Of a DNA stretch of 64,000 nt, positions 7,417 through 17,096 are shown in pieces; the first letter of the stretch is position 1; each line of letters opens with the position of its first letter. This DNA is from Actinomycetota bacterium. Its GTDB lineage: Bacteria > Actinomycetota > Actinomycetes > Nanopelagicales > Nanopelagicaceae. The translations under genes were made by a program, and so were the position numbers. The notes below the pieces were generated by a model. It saw nothing but the letters and a program-made list of their open reading frames with translations. It ran no database searches and was not told the DNA's origin. The DNA lies in contig RGSB01000001.1 in the NCBI GenBank assembly GCA_010032875.1, positions 29,750 through 93,749 of the forward strand, written 5' to 3'.

Positions 7417-9405
7417 ATGTCCGAATTCTCAGTCACTGTTGACGGCAATGCCGTCACTGTTGCGGCAGATCAGAAACCAACTCATATCTTTGCTGACCGA
7501 AAAGATGTAGTTGTATGCAAAATTAATGGTGAACTCAAGGATTTATGGACTGATATTGCAAGCGGTGACGTAATTGAATCGGTAACAATTTCTTCACCTG
7601 AAGGATTGGCGGTTCTTCGACATTCAACTGCTCACGTAATGGCGCAAGCAGTCCAGAGTATTTTTTCGGGCACAAGGCTTGGTATCGGTCCACCTATAAC
7701 TGATGGTTTTTATTATGACTTTGATCCTGAACGTCCCTTTAACCCTGATGATTTTGAAAAAATTGAATCAGCGATGCGTAAAATTATTAAAGATGGCCAG
7801 CGATTTAAGCGTCGTGTTATATCCGATGCGGATGCTCTCAAAGAACTAGCTCACGAGCCTTATAAGTGTGAACTCATCGGTTTAAAATCTGGCGCAGGTG
7901 ATGATGCGAGCGTTGAAGTTGGTGGCGCAGAACTGAGCATTTATGACAATTTAGGAAGAGATGGGCAGGCAGTCTGGAGCGATCTATGCCGCGGTCCGCA
8001 TTTACCATCAACAAAACAAATTCCAGCTTTTAAGTTAATGAGAAGTGCGGCCGCATACTGGCGAGGATCTGAGAAAAATCCAATGCTGCAACGAATTTAT
8101 GGCACGGCTTGGCCAACGCAAGAAGAATTAGCCGCTCACTTAGAGCTTTTGGCAGAAGCAGAAAAGCGCGATCATCGTCGGCTCGGAAATGAGTTAGATC
8201 TTTTTTCATTCCCAGAAGAGATCGGTTCAGGTTTAGCTGTATTTCATCCCAAGGGCGGAATCATTCGCAGAGCTATGGAAGATTACTCACGTATCCGTCA
8301 CGAAGAAGAGGGTTACGAGTTTGTTTATTCACCACACTTAACTAAGTCCGCGCTCTTTGAAACATCTGGTCACTTGGATTGGTATTCCGAAGGCATGTAT
8401 CCACCAATGATTTTGGATGAAGAACATCATCCGGATGGAACAGTTAAAAAAGCTGGGCAGCAGTACTACATGAAACCGATGAACTGCCCATTTCACAATT
8501 TGATTTTCCGTGCGCGAGGACGCTCTTATCGTGAATTGCCATTGAGATTATTCGAATTTGGAACAGTTTATCGCTATGAAAAATCGGGCGTGATGCACGG
8601 ATTGACACGTGCACGCGGATTTACTCAAGATGATGCTCATATTTACTGCACTAAAGAGCAAATGCCAGCTGAGCTCGATTCACTCCTAACTTTTGTTCTT
8701 AACTTATTGCGTGATTATGGGTTAAATGATTTTTATCTCGAACTATCTACTCGCAACCGAGAGAAATCAGTAGGTGAAGATAAGGATTGGTCGGAAGCGA
8801 CCGAAGCTCTTCGAAAAGCCGCAGAAGCACAAAAACTTGAATTAGTGCTAGATGAAGGTGGCGCAGCTTTTTATGGTCCAAAAATCTCAGTTCAAGCAAA
8901 AGATGCGATTGGTCGCACATGGCAGATGTCGACCATTCAAGTTGATTTTCAATTACCGCAAAGGTTTGAACTTGAATACTCAGCAGCCGATGGAACTCGC
9001 CAACGTCCTGTAATGATTCACCGAGCACTTTTTGGTTCAATAGAACGATTCTTTGGTGTCCTCACAGAGCATTATTCAGGTGCATTCCCACCGTGGTTGG
9101 CTCCACTTCAGGCAGTAGGTATTCCAGTTGCTGATGCCTTCGCAGATTATTTAGCTGATGTCATCGCTCAAATGAGGAAAGCCGGAATTCGTGCAGAGTT
9201 GGATGCTTCTGATGATCGCATGCAGAAGAAGGTGCGCAACGCTCAAATGCAAAAAATTCCATTTATGGTAATTGCAGGGGAAGATGATCAAAAAGCTGGA
9301 GCTGTTTCATTTAGATATCGAAATGGCGAACAAAAAAATGGCATTCCGGTTGCTGATGCAATTAAAGAAATTAAAGAAGTTGTAAGCAAAAGAATTCAGG
9401 TATAA
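7417..9405 (+). CDS. thrS: Threonyl-tRNA synthetase
   Basis: Charges tRNA-Thr. At 662 residues it is full length. The order is an N-terminal TGS domain (about 1-62), the editing domain with HSTAH near residue 69 and the later CRGPHL motif, the class II catalytic core ([10 protein letters not shown] with the zinc Cys, [24 protein letters not shown], then [18 protein letters not shown]) and the anticodon-binding domain. The thrS-HIT-pgsA-patA-pimA order matches Mycobacterium. It is read from its own leaderless promoter, and the HIT gene follows after 3 bases. Confidence 0.99.
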   Translation: MSEFSVTVDGNAVTVAADQKPTHIFADRKDVVVCKINGELKDLWTDIASGDVIESVTISSPEGLAVLRHSTAHVMAQAVQSIFSGTRLGIGPPITDGFYYDFDPERPFNPDDFEKIESAMRKIIKDGQRFKRRVISDADALKELAHEPYKCELIGLKSGAGDDASVEVGGAELSIYDNLGRDGQAVWSDLCRGPHLPSTKQIPAFKLMRSAAAYWRGSEKNPMLQRIYGTAWPTQEELAAHLELLAEAEKRDHRRLGNELDLFSFPEEIGSGLAVFHPKGGIIRRAMEDYSRIRHEEEGYEFVYSPHLTKSALFETSGHLDWYSEGMYPPMILDEEHHPDGTVKKAGQQYYMKPMNCPFHNLIFRARGRSYRELPLRLFEFGTVYRYEKSGVMHGLTRARGFTQDDAHIYCTKEQMPAELDSLLTFVLNLLRDYGLNDFYLELSTRNREKSVGEDKDWSEATEALRKAAEAQKLELVLDEGGAAFYGPKISVQAKDAIGRTWQMSTIQVDFQLPQRFELEYSAADGTRQRPVMIHRALFGSIERFFGVLTEHYSGAFPPWLAPLQAVGIPVADAFADYLADVIAQMRKAGIRAELDASDDRMQKKVRNAQMQKIPFMVIAGEDDQKAGAVSFRYRNGEQKNGIPVADAIKEIKEVVSKRIQV

Positions 9406-9408
9406 CTA

Positions 9409-9942
9409 ATGCATCTCGAAGGTGGCGCAGGAATTCCGGATGCGTGGGCTCGTTTATGGGCTCCACATCGGATGGAGTACCTCAAAGGCGAAAATAGACC
9501 TCTCGAAGGAAATGACGTCGCGTGTCCATTTTGCTCAATACCTTCATTAAGTGATGAGGATGGTCTCATCGTTCATCGCGGTAAAGAAGCATATGTAGTT
9601 ATGAATTTATATCCGTACAACGCAGGACACCTTCTTGTGTGCGCATATCGACACGTCGCAGATCTGACAGATCTCACAGAATCTGAGCGAAATGAAATCT
9701 CACATTTAAGCGCGCAAGCAATGAAAACAATTCGAAAAGTTTCTAATGCGGCTGGATTTAATCTAGGCATGAACCAAGGTGCTATTTCAGGTGCAGGTGT
9801 AGCCGACCATATTCATCAGCACGTTGTTCCACGTTGGGGAGGAGATGCTAATTTCATGCCAATAATTGGTCAAACAAAAGTTTTACCACAACTACTTGCT
9901 CAGACGCGGAGTGATCTTGCCTCTGGTTGGGTTAAAGACTGA
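9409..9942 (+). CDS. HIT family hydrolase (AP4A phosphorylase-like)
   Basis: A 177-residue histidine triad protein. The catalytic triad reads HIHQHVV within GVADHIHQHVVPRWGGD, preceded by the NLYPYNAGHLLVC strand. The CPFC motif near residue 41 suggests a zinc site as in actinobacterial AP4A phosphorylases (the Mycobacterium orthologue next to pgsA1 has that activity). It likely degrades dinucleoside polyphosphates such as those made by aminoacyl-tRNA synthetases, fitting its place directly after thrS. Its last 11 bases overlap the opposite-strand gene. Confidence 0.9.
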   Translation: MHLEGGAGIPDAWARLWAPHRMEYLKGENRPLEGNDVACPFCSIPSLSDEDGLIVHRGKEAYVVMNLYPYNAGHLLVCAYRHVADLTDLTESERNEISHLSAQAMKTIRKVSNAAGFNLGMNQGAISGAGVADHIHQHVVPRWGGDANFMPIIGQTKVLPQLLAQTRSDLASGWVKD

Positions 9943-10516
9943 TTTCATTAAGATATTTTTTAATAATATCTACACCAATTCTCTTTTCGATTAACAATGG
10001 TATTGCTGGAAAAAGTAATCCAGCAGCAAAGGCGCCTTCTCCCATGATTGCCAAATGAGATGCGTATTCTTCAACGAACTCACTAACTAGTGTTTTATGT
10101 TCGGGATCACTTGGAATCGTTTTTGCAGGAGTGGTTGAGTAGTCAATGATGTCTTGTGTCTCTAGGCTAATTAAGCCACACGGAGCACCTGAATCATCGT
10201 GCAGAACTAAATACGGCGTAACAACTTGTTCAAATAATCTATTAGCTAGCAATACTGCATCATCAAAGTCGCCTTCACCCGAGTTCAGTTCAGTAACAAC
10301 CACAATGCGAGGAGTTTGAAAATCATCCAACGCATTCCAGTTGGAGACTGTTTGTTCATCCACACCGGTATTTGGGTTGATGACAAAGATTGCGACATCT
10401 TCGGATCCATCCGCATGCGCTAAATGCTTGGCTCCTAAAAGGTCCGCCACAGATTCGGGATTGGCACTTGAATGTCCGTACACGCTGATGGTCAGATTAG
10501 GACTATGAGATGGCAT
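9932..10516 (-). CDS. Uncharacterised protein resembling a degenerate translation-factor GTPase domain
   Basis: A 194-residue soluble protein. The core AIFVINPNTGVDEQTVSNW...TPRIVVVTELN parallels EF-G/TetM-type G domains at the point where they read VDGVxxQTxxxW...PRIxxxNKLD. The P-loop is absent from the N-terminus and the NKxD guanine-specificity motif is changed to TELN, so GTP binding is unlikely. The C-terminal third (GAFAAGLLFPAIPLL...GVDIIKKYL) also echoes the end of that domain. The start at 10516 has a -10 box TAGGCT 6 bases upstream. Function is unknown. It is divergent from pgsA and convergent with the HIT gene. Confidence 0.6.
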   Translation of the reverse strand: MPSHSPNLTISVYGHSSANPESVADLLGAKHLAHADGSEDVAIFVINPNTGVDEQTVSNWNALDDFQTPRIVVVTELNSGEGDFDDAVLLANRLFEQVVTPYLVLHDDSGAPCGLISLETQDIIDYSTTPAKTIPSDPEHKTLVSEFVEEYASHLAIMGEGAFAAGLLFPAIPLLIEKRIGVDIIKKYLNEISL

Positions 10517-10522
10517 GCGCTC

Positions 10523-10528
10523 AGCCTA
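10523..10528 (-). promoter_or_regulatory. Leaderless -10 box TAGGCT (minus strand)
   Basis: Read on the minus strand, TAGGCT is followed by six bases and the ATG at 10516. Two of its base pairs are shared with the opposite -10 box at 10527-10532. Confidence 0.55.
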
Positions 10529-10532
10529 CGAT
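10527..10532 (+). promoter_or_regulatory. Leaderless -10 box TACGAT for pgsA
   Basis: TACGAT is followed by seven bases and the ATG at 10540. It overlaps the divergent -10 box by two base pairs, so polymerase cannot occupy both at once. Confidence 0.5.
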
Positions 10533-10539
10533 GTACCTA

Positions 10540-11133
10540 ATGATTAGCGATGTTTTAAAACCAGCGGTCACGCGAATAATTTCGCCCGTGGCCCGATTTT
10601 TGCTACGAATTGGACTCACGCCTAACTCTGTAACGGCAATTGGAGCTCTCGGTGTAGTAGTAAGTGCGATTTATTTCTTTCCTCGTGGAAATTTTTTTGT
10701 TGGGACTTTAGTAATCACCTTCTTTATGTTGAGCGATCTTTTTGATGGCGCTATGGCTCGAATAAGTTCGCGTGGAGCCAGCAAATGGGGTGGGTTCCTT
10801 GATTCAACAGTAGACAGAATTTCAGATTCTTCCATTCTCTTTGCCGTATCAATTTATTTGATTGAAAAAAACGATGATCTCTCAATAATTTATTTAGTTG
10901 CGATTGTCACAGGCATGCTAATTCCCTACATTCGAGCAAAAGCCGAGAGTATGTCTATTCAATGCAGTGGTGGTATTGCTGAACGCACAGAACGAGCAAT
11001 TATCGTTTTAGTCGGTACTGGTTTTCACGGTTTAGGCGTTAGCTATTCGCTGGCAATCAGCGCCTGGCTCTTAGCTATTCTTGGGATAATTACAACATGT
11101 CAGCGATTGTTAATAGTTAAACGCGCAATCTAA
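10540..11133 (+). CDS. pgsA: CDP-alcohol phosphatidyltransferase, phosphatidylinositol phosphate synthase-like
   Basis: A ~197-residue membrane enzyme with about six hydrophobic segments. The family signature is complete: D-L-F-D-G-A-M-A-R, then GGFLDSTVDRISD, supplying the four metal-binding aspartates. In Actinobacteria the enzyme in this position joins CDP-diacylglycerol and inositol phosphate, giving the precursor of phosphatidylinositol and the mannosides. The start at 10540 is chosen because a TACGAT box lies 7 bases before it and the protein then begins like its relatives; in-frame ATGs at 10510 and 10531 are alternatives, the first overlapping the divergent gene. patA follows after 1 base. 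Confidence 0.9.
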   Translation: MISDVLKPAVTRIISPVARFLLRIGLTPNSVTAIGALGVVVSAIYFFPRGNFFVGTLVITFFMLSDLFDGAMARISSRGASKWGGFLDSTVDRISDSSILFAVSIYLIEKNDDLSIIYLVAIVTGMLIPYIRAKAESMSIQCSGGIAERTERAIIVLVGTGFHGLGVSYSLAISAWLLAILGIITTCQRLLIVKRAI

Positions 11134-11134
11134 A

Positions 11135-12019
11135 ATGAAGGATAGTTTCGTTGCATGGGCTTACATAGTGGCCTGGAAATTATTGAGAGCGCTACCCGAA
11201 AGGGTTGCATATACTCTTTTCAACAAGGGTGCTATCTGGCTGGTAAAACGTAACGGAAAGAGCGTCCAAAGATTTCGCAAGAATCTCAGTTGTGTAAATC
11301 CGCATCTTTCCGAGTCTGAAATGCACACCCTTGTCGAAAAAGGTATGGCGTCTTACATGCGTTATTGGTGTGACACATTTCGATTTCCTAACTGGAGTAA
11401 AGAAAGAGTTATTTCAACAGTGACCGTAACTCGAGAAGAATTATTGCTAAATGGAATCAAGAGTGGCCGCGGGGTAATTGTTGCGCTTCCGCATGCTGGA
11501 AATTGGGACCACGCTGGAGCATATTTTTGTCTAAAGGGTATCCATTTGGTCACGGTTGCAGAAAGACTAAAGCCAGAGCGCTTATTTAATGAGTTCCTTC
11601 GATATCGCCAGGCAATGGGAATGGAAGTTTTAGCACTTGATTCAAGATCAATTGTTACGTTAGCTCAAAGATTACGGGAAGGACATCTTGTCGCTTTAGT
11701 CGCCGACCGTGATCTTTCAAAGTCTGGCATTGATGTTAATTTCTTTGGCCGAAAAGCTCGAATGCCTGCAGGACCAGCGGTGCTGGCAATCAAGACCGAG
11801 GCGATATTTCTTACTGCGTTTGTAAACTACACCGAACGAGGCATCCATATTACTTTTGATGAAATACAAGTTCCTGTTAATGGAACTCAAGAAGAAAAGG
11901 TTTCAGAATTAGTTCAAAAGTCCGCTGATAACTTTGCAGATGGCATCAGATGTTACCCACAAGATTGGCACATGCTTCAAAGAATTTGGATAGATGACGA
12001 CTTCAAGGAGCGAAACTAA
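11135..12019 (+). CDS. patA: Phosphatidylinositol mannoside acyltransferase
   Basis: A 294-residue LpxL/HtrB-family acyltransferase. The catalytic HX4D motif is HAGNWD in LPHAGNWDHAGAY near residue 119; further blocks are VAERLKPERLF and ADRDLSKSGIDVNFFGRKARMPAG. It should transfer an acyl chain from acyl-CoA to the mannose of phosphatidylinositol mannoside on the inner membrane face. The position between pgsA and pimA is the same as the Mycobacterium cassette (Rv2612c-Rv2610c). Its TAA overlaps the pimA ATG by one base. Confidence 0.92.
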   Translation: MKDSFVAWAYIVAWKLLRALPERVAYTLFNKGAIWLVKRNGKSVQRFRKNLSCVNPHLSESEMHTLVEKGMASYMRYWCDTFRFPNWSKERVISTVTVTREELLLNGIKSGRGVIVALPHAGNWDHAGAYFCLKGIHLVTVAERLKPERLFNEFLRYRQAMGMEVLALDSRSIVTLAQRLREGHLVALVADRDLSKSGIDVNFFGRKARMPAGPAVLAIKTEAIFLTAFVNYTERGIHITFDEIQVPVNGTQEEKVSELVQKSADNFADGIRCYPQDWHMLQRIWIDDDFKERN

Positions 12020-13206
12020 TGCTCACGCGTTCTCTCAAGATTGGAATTGTTTGCCCCTATGGATGGGACACCCCTGGCGGGGTACAAAATCATGTTCGTG
12101 ATTTGGCTGAATATTTGATTGAAGCAGGTCATGATATTTCTGTCTTGGCGCCGGTGATAGATGAGTCCAAGATTCCGAGTTATGTAACGAGTGCCGGTAA
12201 ACCAATCGCAATCCCATATAACGGTGCTGTAGCAAGAGTTTTATTTGGACCAATTGCCTTTGCAAGAGTTCGTCAATGGATTGCTCAAGGAAATTTCGAT
12301 CTCTTGCATTTACATGAGCCAGCAATCCCATCCATATCATTATTGGCTTGTTGGGCTGCCGAAGGCCCGATGGTTGGAACATTTCATGCCGCAGCGAAAA
12401 GGCAGAAAGCAATTTTTGCTATTGGACCAATTCTTGAACCAGTAATTGAAAAACTATCAGCGCGAATTGCAGTCAGCGAGGCAGCACGAGCAACCCTGAC
12501 CGAGCACCTCGAAACAGATGCAGTGGTTATTCCTAATGGAATTTATGCGGATCGATACAGAGACGGTATACCTCAAGCGCAGTGGCAAGGAAATACTTTG
12601 GGATTTATCGGACGTTTTGAAGAACCTCGTAAAGGTCTTTCAATTTTGGTAGATGCATTACCAATTATTTCTCGGTTTGCACCTGATGTTCGAGTTTTTG
12701 TTGCCGGACCTGGGGAGCAAAAAGATGTCATCGAATCCATCGATCCGCAGCTTCGCTCTCGCTTTACTTTTCTTGGAAGAATTTCCGAACAAGAAAAAGC
12801 AAATTTTTTGGCATCTATTTCAATCTATGTCGCACCAAATACTGGAGGAGAATCTTTTGGGATTATTTTAGCTGAAGCCCTTGCTGGTGGTGCAACAGTT
12901 GTAGCTAGTGACATTCCAGCATTCGATTCACTCCTAAATCATGGTGAATTCGGTGAGTTATTCGAATCAGAGAGTTCTACAGATCTTGCTAAGAGGGTCA
13001 TTGATTTACTCCGAGATGATGATCGTCGAATCTCTCTCGGTAAAGCAGGAAAGATACATGCTCAGCAATTCGATTGGAAAGTAGTTGCGGATCAAATCTT
13101 TTCAATCTATGAAATGTCTTTAGTTGGCGGCGAAAAAGTACGTCTTGCATCCGATAACCGTTCTTGGAGTAGATTTATTGGACGCGATCATCGAGGTGAT
13201 GAGTAA
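12019..13206 (+). CDS. pimA: Phosphatidylinositol alpha-mannosyltransferase
   Basis: A 395-residue GT4-family, GT-B-fold glycosyltransferase. The N-terminal domain opens with IVCPYGWDTPGGVQNHVRDLA and contains LLHLHEP; the C-terminal nucleotide-sugar domain has GFIGRFEEPRKGL and the EX7E region APNTGGESFGIILAEALAGG. It transfers the first mannose from GDP-mannose to phosphatidylinositol, founding the PIM glycolipids of actinobacterial membranes. It is directly downstream of patA. The next gene begins with GTG immediately after its stop. Confidence 0.95.
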   Translation: MLTRSLKIGIVCPYGWDTPGGVQNHVRDLAEYLIEAGHDISVLAPVIDESKIPSYVTSAGKPIAIPYNGAVARVLFGPIAFARVRQWIAQGNFDLLHLHEPAIPSISLLACWAAEGPMVGTFHAAAKRQKAIFAIGPILEPVIEKLSARIAVSEAARATLTEHLETDAVVIPNGIYADRYRDGIPQAQWQGNTLGFIGRFEEPRKGLSILVDALPIISRFAPDVRVFVAGPGEQKDVIESIDPQLRSRFTFLGRISEQEKANFLASISIYVAPNTGGESFGIILAEALAGGATVVASDIPAFDSLLNHGEFGELFESESSTDLAKRVIDLLRDDDRRISLGKAGKIHAQQFDWKVVADQIFSIYEMSLVGGEKVRLASDNRSWSRFIGRDHRGDE

Positions 13207-13710
13207 GTGAAAATATTTGTAGCAGCCGGTCTTCTCATTCTTATCTTCATTTGGTATCTAACCTTTTTGGCAACGCGTTTGGATCGACTGCATCATCGAG
13301 TTGAGACTAGTTGGGCAAACTTAGATGGACTTCTGCAACGGCGCGCAGCAATCGCTCTTGAAATTGCCCGCAGCGAAATTGCAGATCCTGCTTCTGCCAT
13401 GCTCTTAACGGCGGCCGCATACCAAGCGCGCGAATCAAGAATCGAAAATAGATCTGCTTCAGAGAGCGGATTATCGGGTGCACTTGGCTTATTACTTGCC
13501 GATGGGCAAAGTAGCGAACGACCGGCTGAAATTGTTTTACTCCGCGAATTATCCGAATTAACTGACAAGATTAGAATCGCGATTTCTTTGCACGTTGATG
13601 CCGTCACAAGAACGCATTTGGTTCGTCGGAAGTTCATTGTTCGTCTATTTCGCCTAGCTGGCACGGCGCCACTACCAATCACCTACGAATTTGAAACTGA
13701 TGTTCTCTAA
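13207..13710 (+). CDS. LemA-like membrane-anchored protein
   Basis: A 167-residue protein starting with GTG directly after the pimA stop. An N-terminal transmembrane helix (about residues 3-22) is followed by a helical region beginning TRLDRLHHRVETSWANLDGLLQRRA, which resembles LemA-family proteins (helix, then a long coiled-coil bundle facing one side of the membrane). No catalytic motif is seen. Cotranscription with the PIM genes suggests an envelope role, which is inference. It overlaps the next gene by 20 bases. Confidence 0.65.
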   Translation: MKIFVAAGLLILIFIWYLTFLATRLDRLHHRVETSWANLDGLLQRRAAIALEIARSEIADPASAMLLTAAAYQARESRIENRSASESGLSGALGLLLADGQSSERPAEIVLLRELSELTDKIRIAISLHVDAVTRTHLVRRKFIVRLFRLAGTAPLPITYEFETDVL

Positions 13711-14731
13711 ATCGAGGATTTTTTTTATTACTCTTGCATACCTTGCAATTTTAGGCACAGCAGGTTGTGCATCGATCTCGCAAAAGGTGACACAGTTAAT
13801 TGCTGATCCCATTCAAACCAATGTTCTCAGCGGTCGAGAAGGCACAAATGGTCCTGTCCTAGTTGTGAAAATTGATGACACAAGAAATGCACGTCCACAA
13901 GTTGGATTGGAATTCGCAGACGTCGTTTACATCGAACAAGTTGAAGGTGGCTTAACGCGTTTGGCTGCTGTTTTTTCCTCCACGATTCCTTCTCGAATTG
14001 GTCCAGTCAGAAGTGCACGCATTAGCGATATAGATTTGTTCGCACAGTACGGTCGAGTGGCATTTGCATACAGCGGGGCTCAACAAAAATTATTGCCTGT
14101 TATACGGGCCGCAAATTTATCTGATGTTGGAGCCATGCGCAGGGGACCAGTGTTTTATGAAACTGATCCAAGTCGGATTCAGCCCTATGCCATGTTTCTC
14201 AATGCACAATTACTTATGGCTAATGAAGTTGAAAAAGGCACCACCATTGACACAGCAAAGAACGTCGGTTGGAATTTTTCGCAAAAAATGGAAAACAAGG
14301 GATTCGAAATTTCTGATGTAACTATTCACTGGCCGGCGCAGAAGTATTCTGCGTCGTGGGATACAGCATCAAAACGCTGGTTTTTAAATGTTAATTCGGA
14401 ACCAGATTTATCAGATCTCGGAAATAATCTTGGTCCTACAACTCTTGTTATCCAATTGGTTTCAATTACACCATCTGAGTATGGTGACAAGTTCGGCGGT
14501 AATACTCCGTTTTCTCAAACGGTTGGAACTGGGAAAGCGTATGTTTTACGCGATGGCGCTGTTATTGCCGCAACATGGACTCGACCAGATTCTTTGTCAC
14601 CCACTACGTGGGCTGACGCAACTGGCGCCGAAATTAAGTTTGCACCGGGACAAATATGGGTGGCGCTGACGGATCGGGAGCCGGATTTCACGCGCAAAGT
14701 AACGAGCGCGCCATCTCCAACTTCAAAGTAG
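13691..14731 (+). CDS. DUF3048 (YerB-like) lipoprotein
   Basis: A 346-residue secreted lipoprotein. A basic N-terminus and hydrophobic core end in a lipobox LGTAGC with the modifiable Cys at residue 26. The mature part carries DUF3048 signatures: [32 protein letters not shown] and [12 protein letters not shown], then a second half with [17 protein letters not shown]3048 proteins are widespread in Gram-positive bacteria and have no settled function; some are exported and cell-wall associated. It may start at 13691 or at the in-frame ATG at 13700. It is the last gene of the pgsA-patA-pimA run. Confidence 0.85.
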   Translation: MKLMFSKSRIFFITLAYLAILGTAGCASISQKVTQLIADPIQTNVLSGREGTNGPVLVVKIDDTRNARPQVGLEFADVVYIEQVEGGLTRLAAVFSSTIPSRIGPVRSARISDIDLFAQYGRVAFAYSGAQQKLLPVIRAANLSDVGAMRRGPVFYETDPSRIQPYAMFLNAQLLMANEVEKGTTIDTAKNVGWNFSQKMENKGFEISDVTIHWPAQKYSASWDTASKRWFLNVNSEPDLSDLGNNLGPTTLVIQLVSITPSEYGDKFGGNTPFSQTVGTGKAYVLRDGAVIAATWTRPDSLSPTTWADATGAEIKFAPGQIWVALTDREPDFTRKVTSAPSPTSK

Positions 14732-14762
14732 TATTGGGCTCCTATTCACACAGGGAGTTTTC

Positions 14763-15650
14763 ATGGCACAGGAAAGCGGAACATCACGCGTTAAGCGCGG
14801 AATGGCAGAAATGCTCAAGGGTGGCGTCATCATGGATGTCGTCAATGTTGAGCAAGCAAAAATTGCCGAAGATGCGGGCGCTGTAGCCGTGATGGCACTT
14901 GAAAGAGTGCCCGCGGATATTCGCGCACAAGGCGGTGTTGCACGCATGTCAGATCCCGACATGATTGCTGCAATTCAGGCGGCAGTTTCAATTCCTGTGA
15001 TGGCCAAGGCTCGTATTGGTCATTTTGTTGAAGCGCAAATTCTTCAAAGTTTGGGTGTTGACTACATTGATGAATCTGAGGTTCTTACCCCAACTGATTA
15101 CACCAATCACATAAACAAGTGGGACTTCACTGTGCCTTTCGTCTGCGGAGCTACAAATTTAGGAGAAGCACTTCGACGTATCAATGAAGGTGCAGCAATG
15201 ATTCGTTCTAAGGGCGAAGCTGGAACGGGTGATGTTTCTAATGCGATGACTCACATGCGCCAAATTGGTGGAGAGATACGCCGTTTAACTTCCATGCGCG
15301 AAGACGAACTCTACGTGGCTGCAAAAGAGATGCAGGCACCATTTGAATTAGTTAAAGAAGTTGCAGCAAATGGAAAGCTCCCAGTTGTTCTATTCACTGC
15401 TGGCGGAATTGCGACTCCTGCTGATGCTGCGCTCATGATGCAGATGGGCGCCGATGGCGTGTTTATTGGTTCTGGAATTTTCAAATCTGGAGATCCCAAG
15501 CGTCGTGCATCCGCTTGTGTAAAGGCAACTACTTTCTTTAACGATCCGAAGATTGTTGGAGATGCTTCACGCGGACTTGGCGAAGCCATGGTCGGTATCA
15601 ATGTGGCAGATCTTCCAGCTCCACATCGACTCTCTGAACGCGGCTGGTAA
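14763..15650 (+). CDS. pdxS: Pyridoxal 5'-phosphate synthase, PdxS subunit
   Basis: A 295-residue (beta/alpha)8 enzyme that builds PLP from ribose 5-phosphate, glyceraldehyde 3-phosphate and ammonia delivered by PdxT. The sequence is highly conserved throughout: [17 protein letters not shown], the [12 protein letters not shown] active-site lysine-containing region, [26 protein letters not shown] and [28 protein letters not shown] ending. A Shine-Dalgarno AGGGAG precedes the ATG by 6 bases. pdxT follows after 9 bases. This is the DXP-independent vitamin B6 route. Confidence 0.99.
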   Translation: MAQESGTSRVKRGMAEMLKGGVIMDVVNVEQAKIAEDAGAVAVMALERVPADIRAQGGVARMSDPDMIAAIQAAVSIPVMAKARIGHFVEAQILQSLGVDYIDESEVLTPTDYTNHINKWDFTVPFVCGATNLGEALRRINEGAAMIRSKGEAGTGDVSNAMTHMRQIGGEIRRLTSMREDELYVAAKEMQAPFELVKEVAANGKLPVVLFTAGGIATPADAALMMQMGADGVFIGSGIFKSGDPKRRASACVKATTFFNDPKIVGDASRGLGEAMVGINVADLPAPHRLSERGW

Positions 15651-15659
15651 GGAAAAAAC

Positions 15660-16250
15660 TTGCGTGTTGGTGTTCTCGCTTTACAGGGGGATTTTCGCGA
15701 GCACATAAGTGCTTTGACGCATTGTGACGTAAAAGCCACAGAAGTTCGCCGAGTAAGTGAATTAGAACAAATCGATGCTCTCATTATTCCTGGGGGAGAA
15801 TCAACAACGATTGTTTCGCTGGCCAAAACCTTTGAAATTTTTAATCCCATCAAAGAACGAATCGCATCAGGCATGCCTACATATGGGTCGTGCGCAGGAA
15901 TGATCATGTTGGCTGATCACATAGTTGCAGCTAAAGAGGGACAAGAAACCTTCGGTGGAATAAATATCACAGTACGCCGAAATGCTTTTGGTCGCCAGGT
16001 TGATTCATTTGAAAGTGATATCTCTGCCCCTGAAATATCTAGTTCTCCAATTCGGGCCGTGTTTATTAGAGCTCCGTGGGTTGAGAAAGTTGGTGAGAAC
16101 GTTCACGTTTTAGCCAATTACAAAGGTTCAGATGGACTCGATCACGTCGTTGCGGTTCGACAAGGACATTTGCTAGCGACAGCATTTCACCCAGAAATAA
16201 CGGATGATTTCAGCGTTCATCAGTATTTTCTTCAGGAAGTGTGCAAGTAG
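15660..16250 (+). CDS. pdxT: Pyridoxal 5'-phosphate synthase, glutaminase subunit PdxT
   Basis: A 196-residue class I glutamine amidotransferase that feeds ammonia to PdxS. Motifs are [11 protein letters not shown] at the start, PGGESTT, the nucleophile region YGSCAGMI and the His-Glu pair in AFHPEIT near the C-terminus. The start is TTG at 15660, directly followed by the conserved [16 protein letters not shown] N-terminus; a GGA-rich sequence (taaggaaaaa) lies upstream. Together with pdxS it forms the 12:12 PLP synthase. Confidence 0.97.
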   Translation: MRVGVLALQGDFREHISALTHCDVKATEVRRVSELEQIDALIIPGGESTTIVSLAKTFEIFNPIKERIASGMPTYGSCAGMIMLADHIVAAKEGQETFGGINITVRRNAFGRQVDSFESDISAPEISSSPIRAVFIRAPWVEKVGENVHVLANYKGSDGLDHVVAVRQGHLLATAFHPEITDDFSVHQYFLQEVCK

Positions 16251-16313
16251 GGATCTCCTTAAATTAAGATAAAGTAAGGCATTCGTTAGATGAACTTTCA
16301 GGTGAGGTGTTAA

Positions 16314-17066
16314 ATGTCCGGCCATTCCAAGTGGGCGACAACAAAGCATAAGAAGGCTGTCATTGATAGTCGGCGTGCGAAAAATTTTGCCAAACTCATC
16401 AAGGCAATTGAAGTAGCTTCGCGTAATGGTGGTCCAGACATGGACGGGAATCCAACTCTTTTTGATGCCGTAACAAAGGCCAAGAAGAATTCAATGCCCG
16501 CTGACAACATTGAACGTGCAATCAAACGCGGCGCTGGCCTCGAATCTGGTGGAGCAAATTGGGAAACCATCATGTATGAGGGTTACGGCCCATCAGGGGT
16601 TGCAATCATGATTGAGTGCTTATCTGATAACAGAAACCGTGCGGCTTCAGAAGTACGTGTTGCAGTAACTCGTAACGGTGGTTCTATGGCGGATCCAGGT
16701 TCGGTCTCTTATCTGTTTCACCGCAAAGGTTTAATCACGGTTAATAAAGCTACGGGTGCAACTGAAGAATCAATCCTGGAAGCAGTGCTAGAAGCAGGCG
16801 CTGAAGAGGTTAAAGACAACGGAGATTCATTTGAAATCATTTGCGAAGCAAGTGATTTAGTTGGAGCACGCACCGCATTACAAAATTCAGGAATTGATTA
16901 TGAATCTGCAGACTCATCCTTTATTCCATCTATGACTATTGACCTGGATGCAGAATCTGCAACAAAAGTATTTGAACTTATCGATGCGATTGAAGAGCTA
17001 GATGATGTACAAAATGTCTTTAGCAATGCAGACGTATCTGATGAGGTAATGGCGAGCCTGGCTTAA
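16314..17066 (+). CDS. yebC: YebC/TACO1-family protein
   Basis: A 250-residue YebC/PmpR family protein, full length. It opens with [24 protein letters not shown], then [24 protein letters not shown] and NRAASEVR. Family members were annotated as transcriptional regulators; TACO1 and recent bacterial work link them to translation of proline-rich stretches. An AGGTGAGG ribosome site lies 6 bases before the ATG, and a candidate -10 (TAAGAT, 16265-16270) gives a ~40-base leader. It sits upstream of ruvCAB, as in most Actinobacteria. Confidence 0.95.
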   Translation: MSGHSKWATTKHKKAVIDSRRAKNFAKLIKAIEVASRNGGPDMDGNPTLFDAVTKAKKNSMPADNIERAIKRGAGLESGGANWETIMYEGYGPSGVAIMIECLSDNRNRAASEVRVAVTRNGGSMADPGSVSYLFHRKGLITVNKATGATEESILEAVLEAGAEEVKDNGDSFEIICEASDLVGARTALQNSGIDYESADSSFIPSMTIDLDAESATKVFELIDAIEELDDVQNVFSNADVSDEVMASLA

Positions 17067-17084
17067 TTTTTTGGCTCCACCTCT

Positions 17085-17090
17085 TAGGCT
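17085..17090 (+). promoter_or_regulatory. Leaderless -10 box TAGGCT for ruvC
   Basis: TAGGCT is followed by six bases and the ATG at 17097, with no Shine-Dalgarno sequence. Confidence 0.6.
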
Positions 17091-17096
17091 TGAGCC

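Noticed and set aside
9951..9971. AT-only inverted repeat AGATATT...AATATCT just after the HIT stop
   Set aside because: It lies inside the convergent gene's coding end and has no GC pairs, so a terminator call is too weak.
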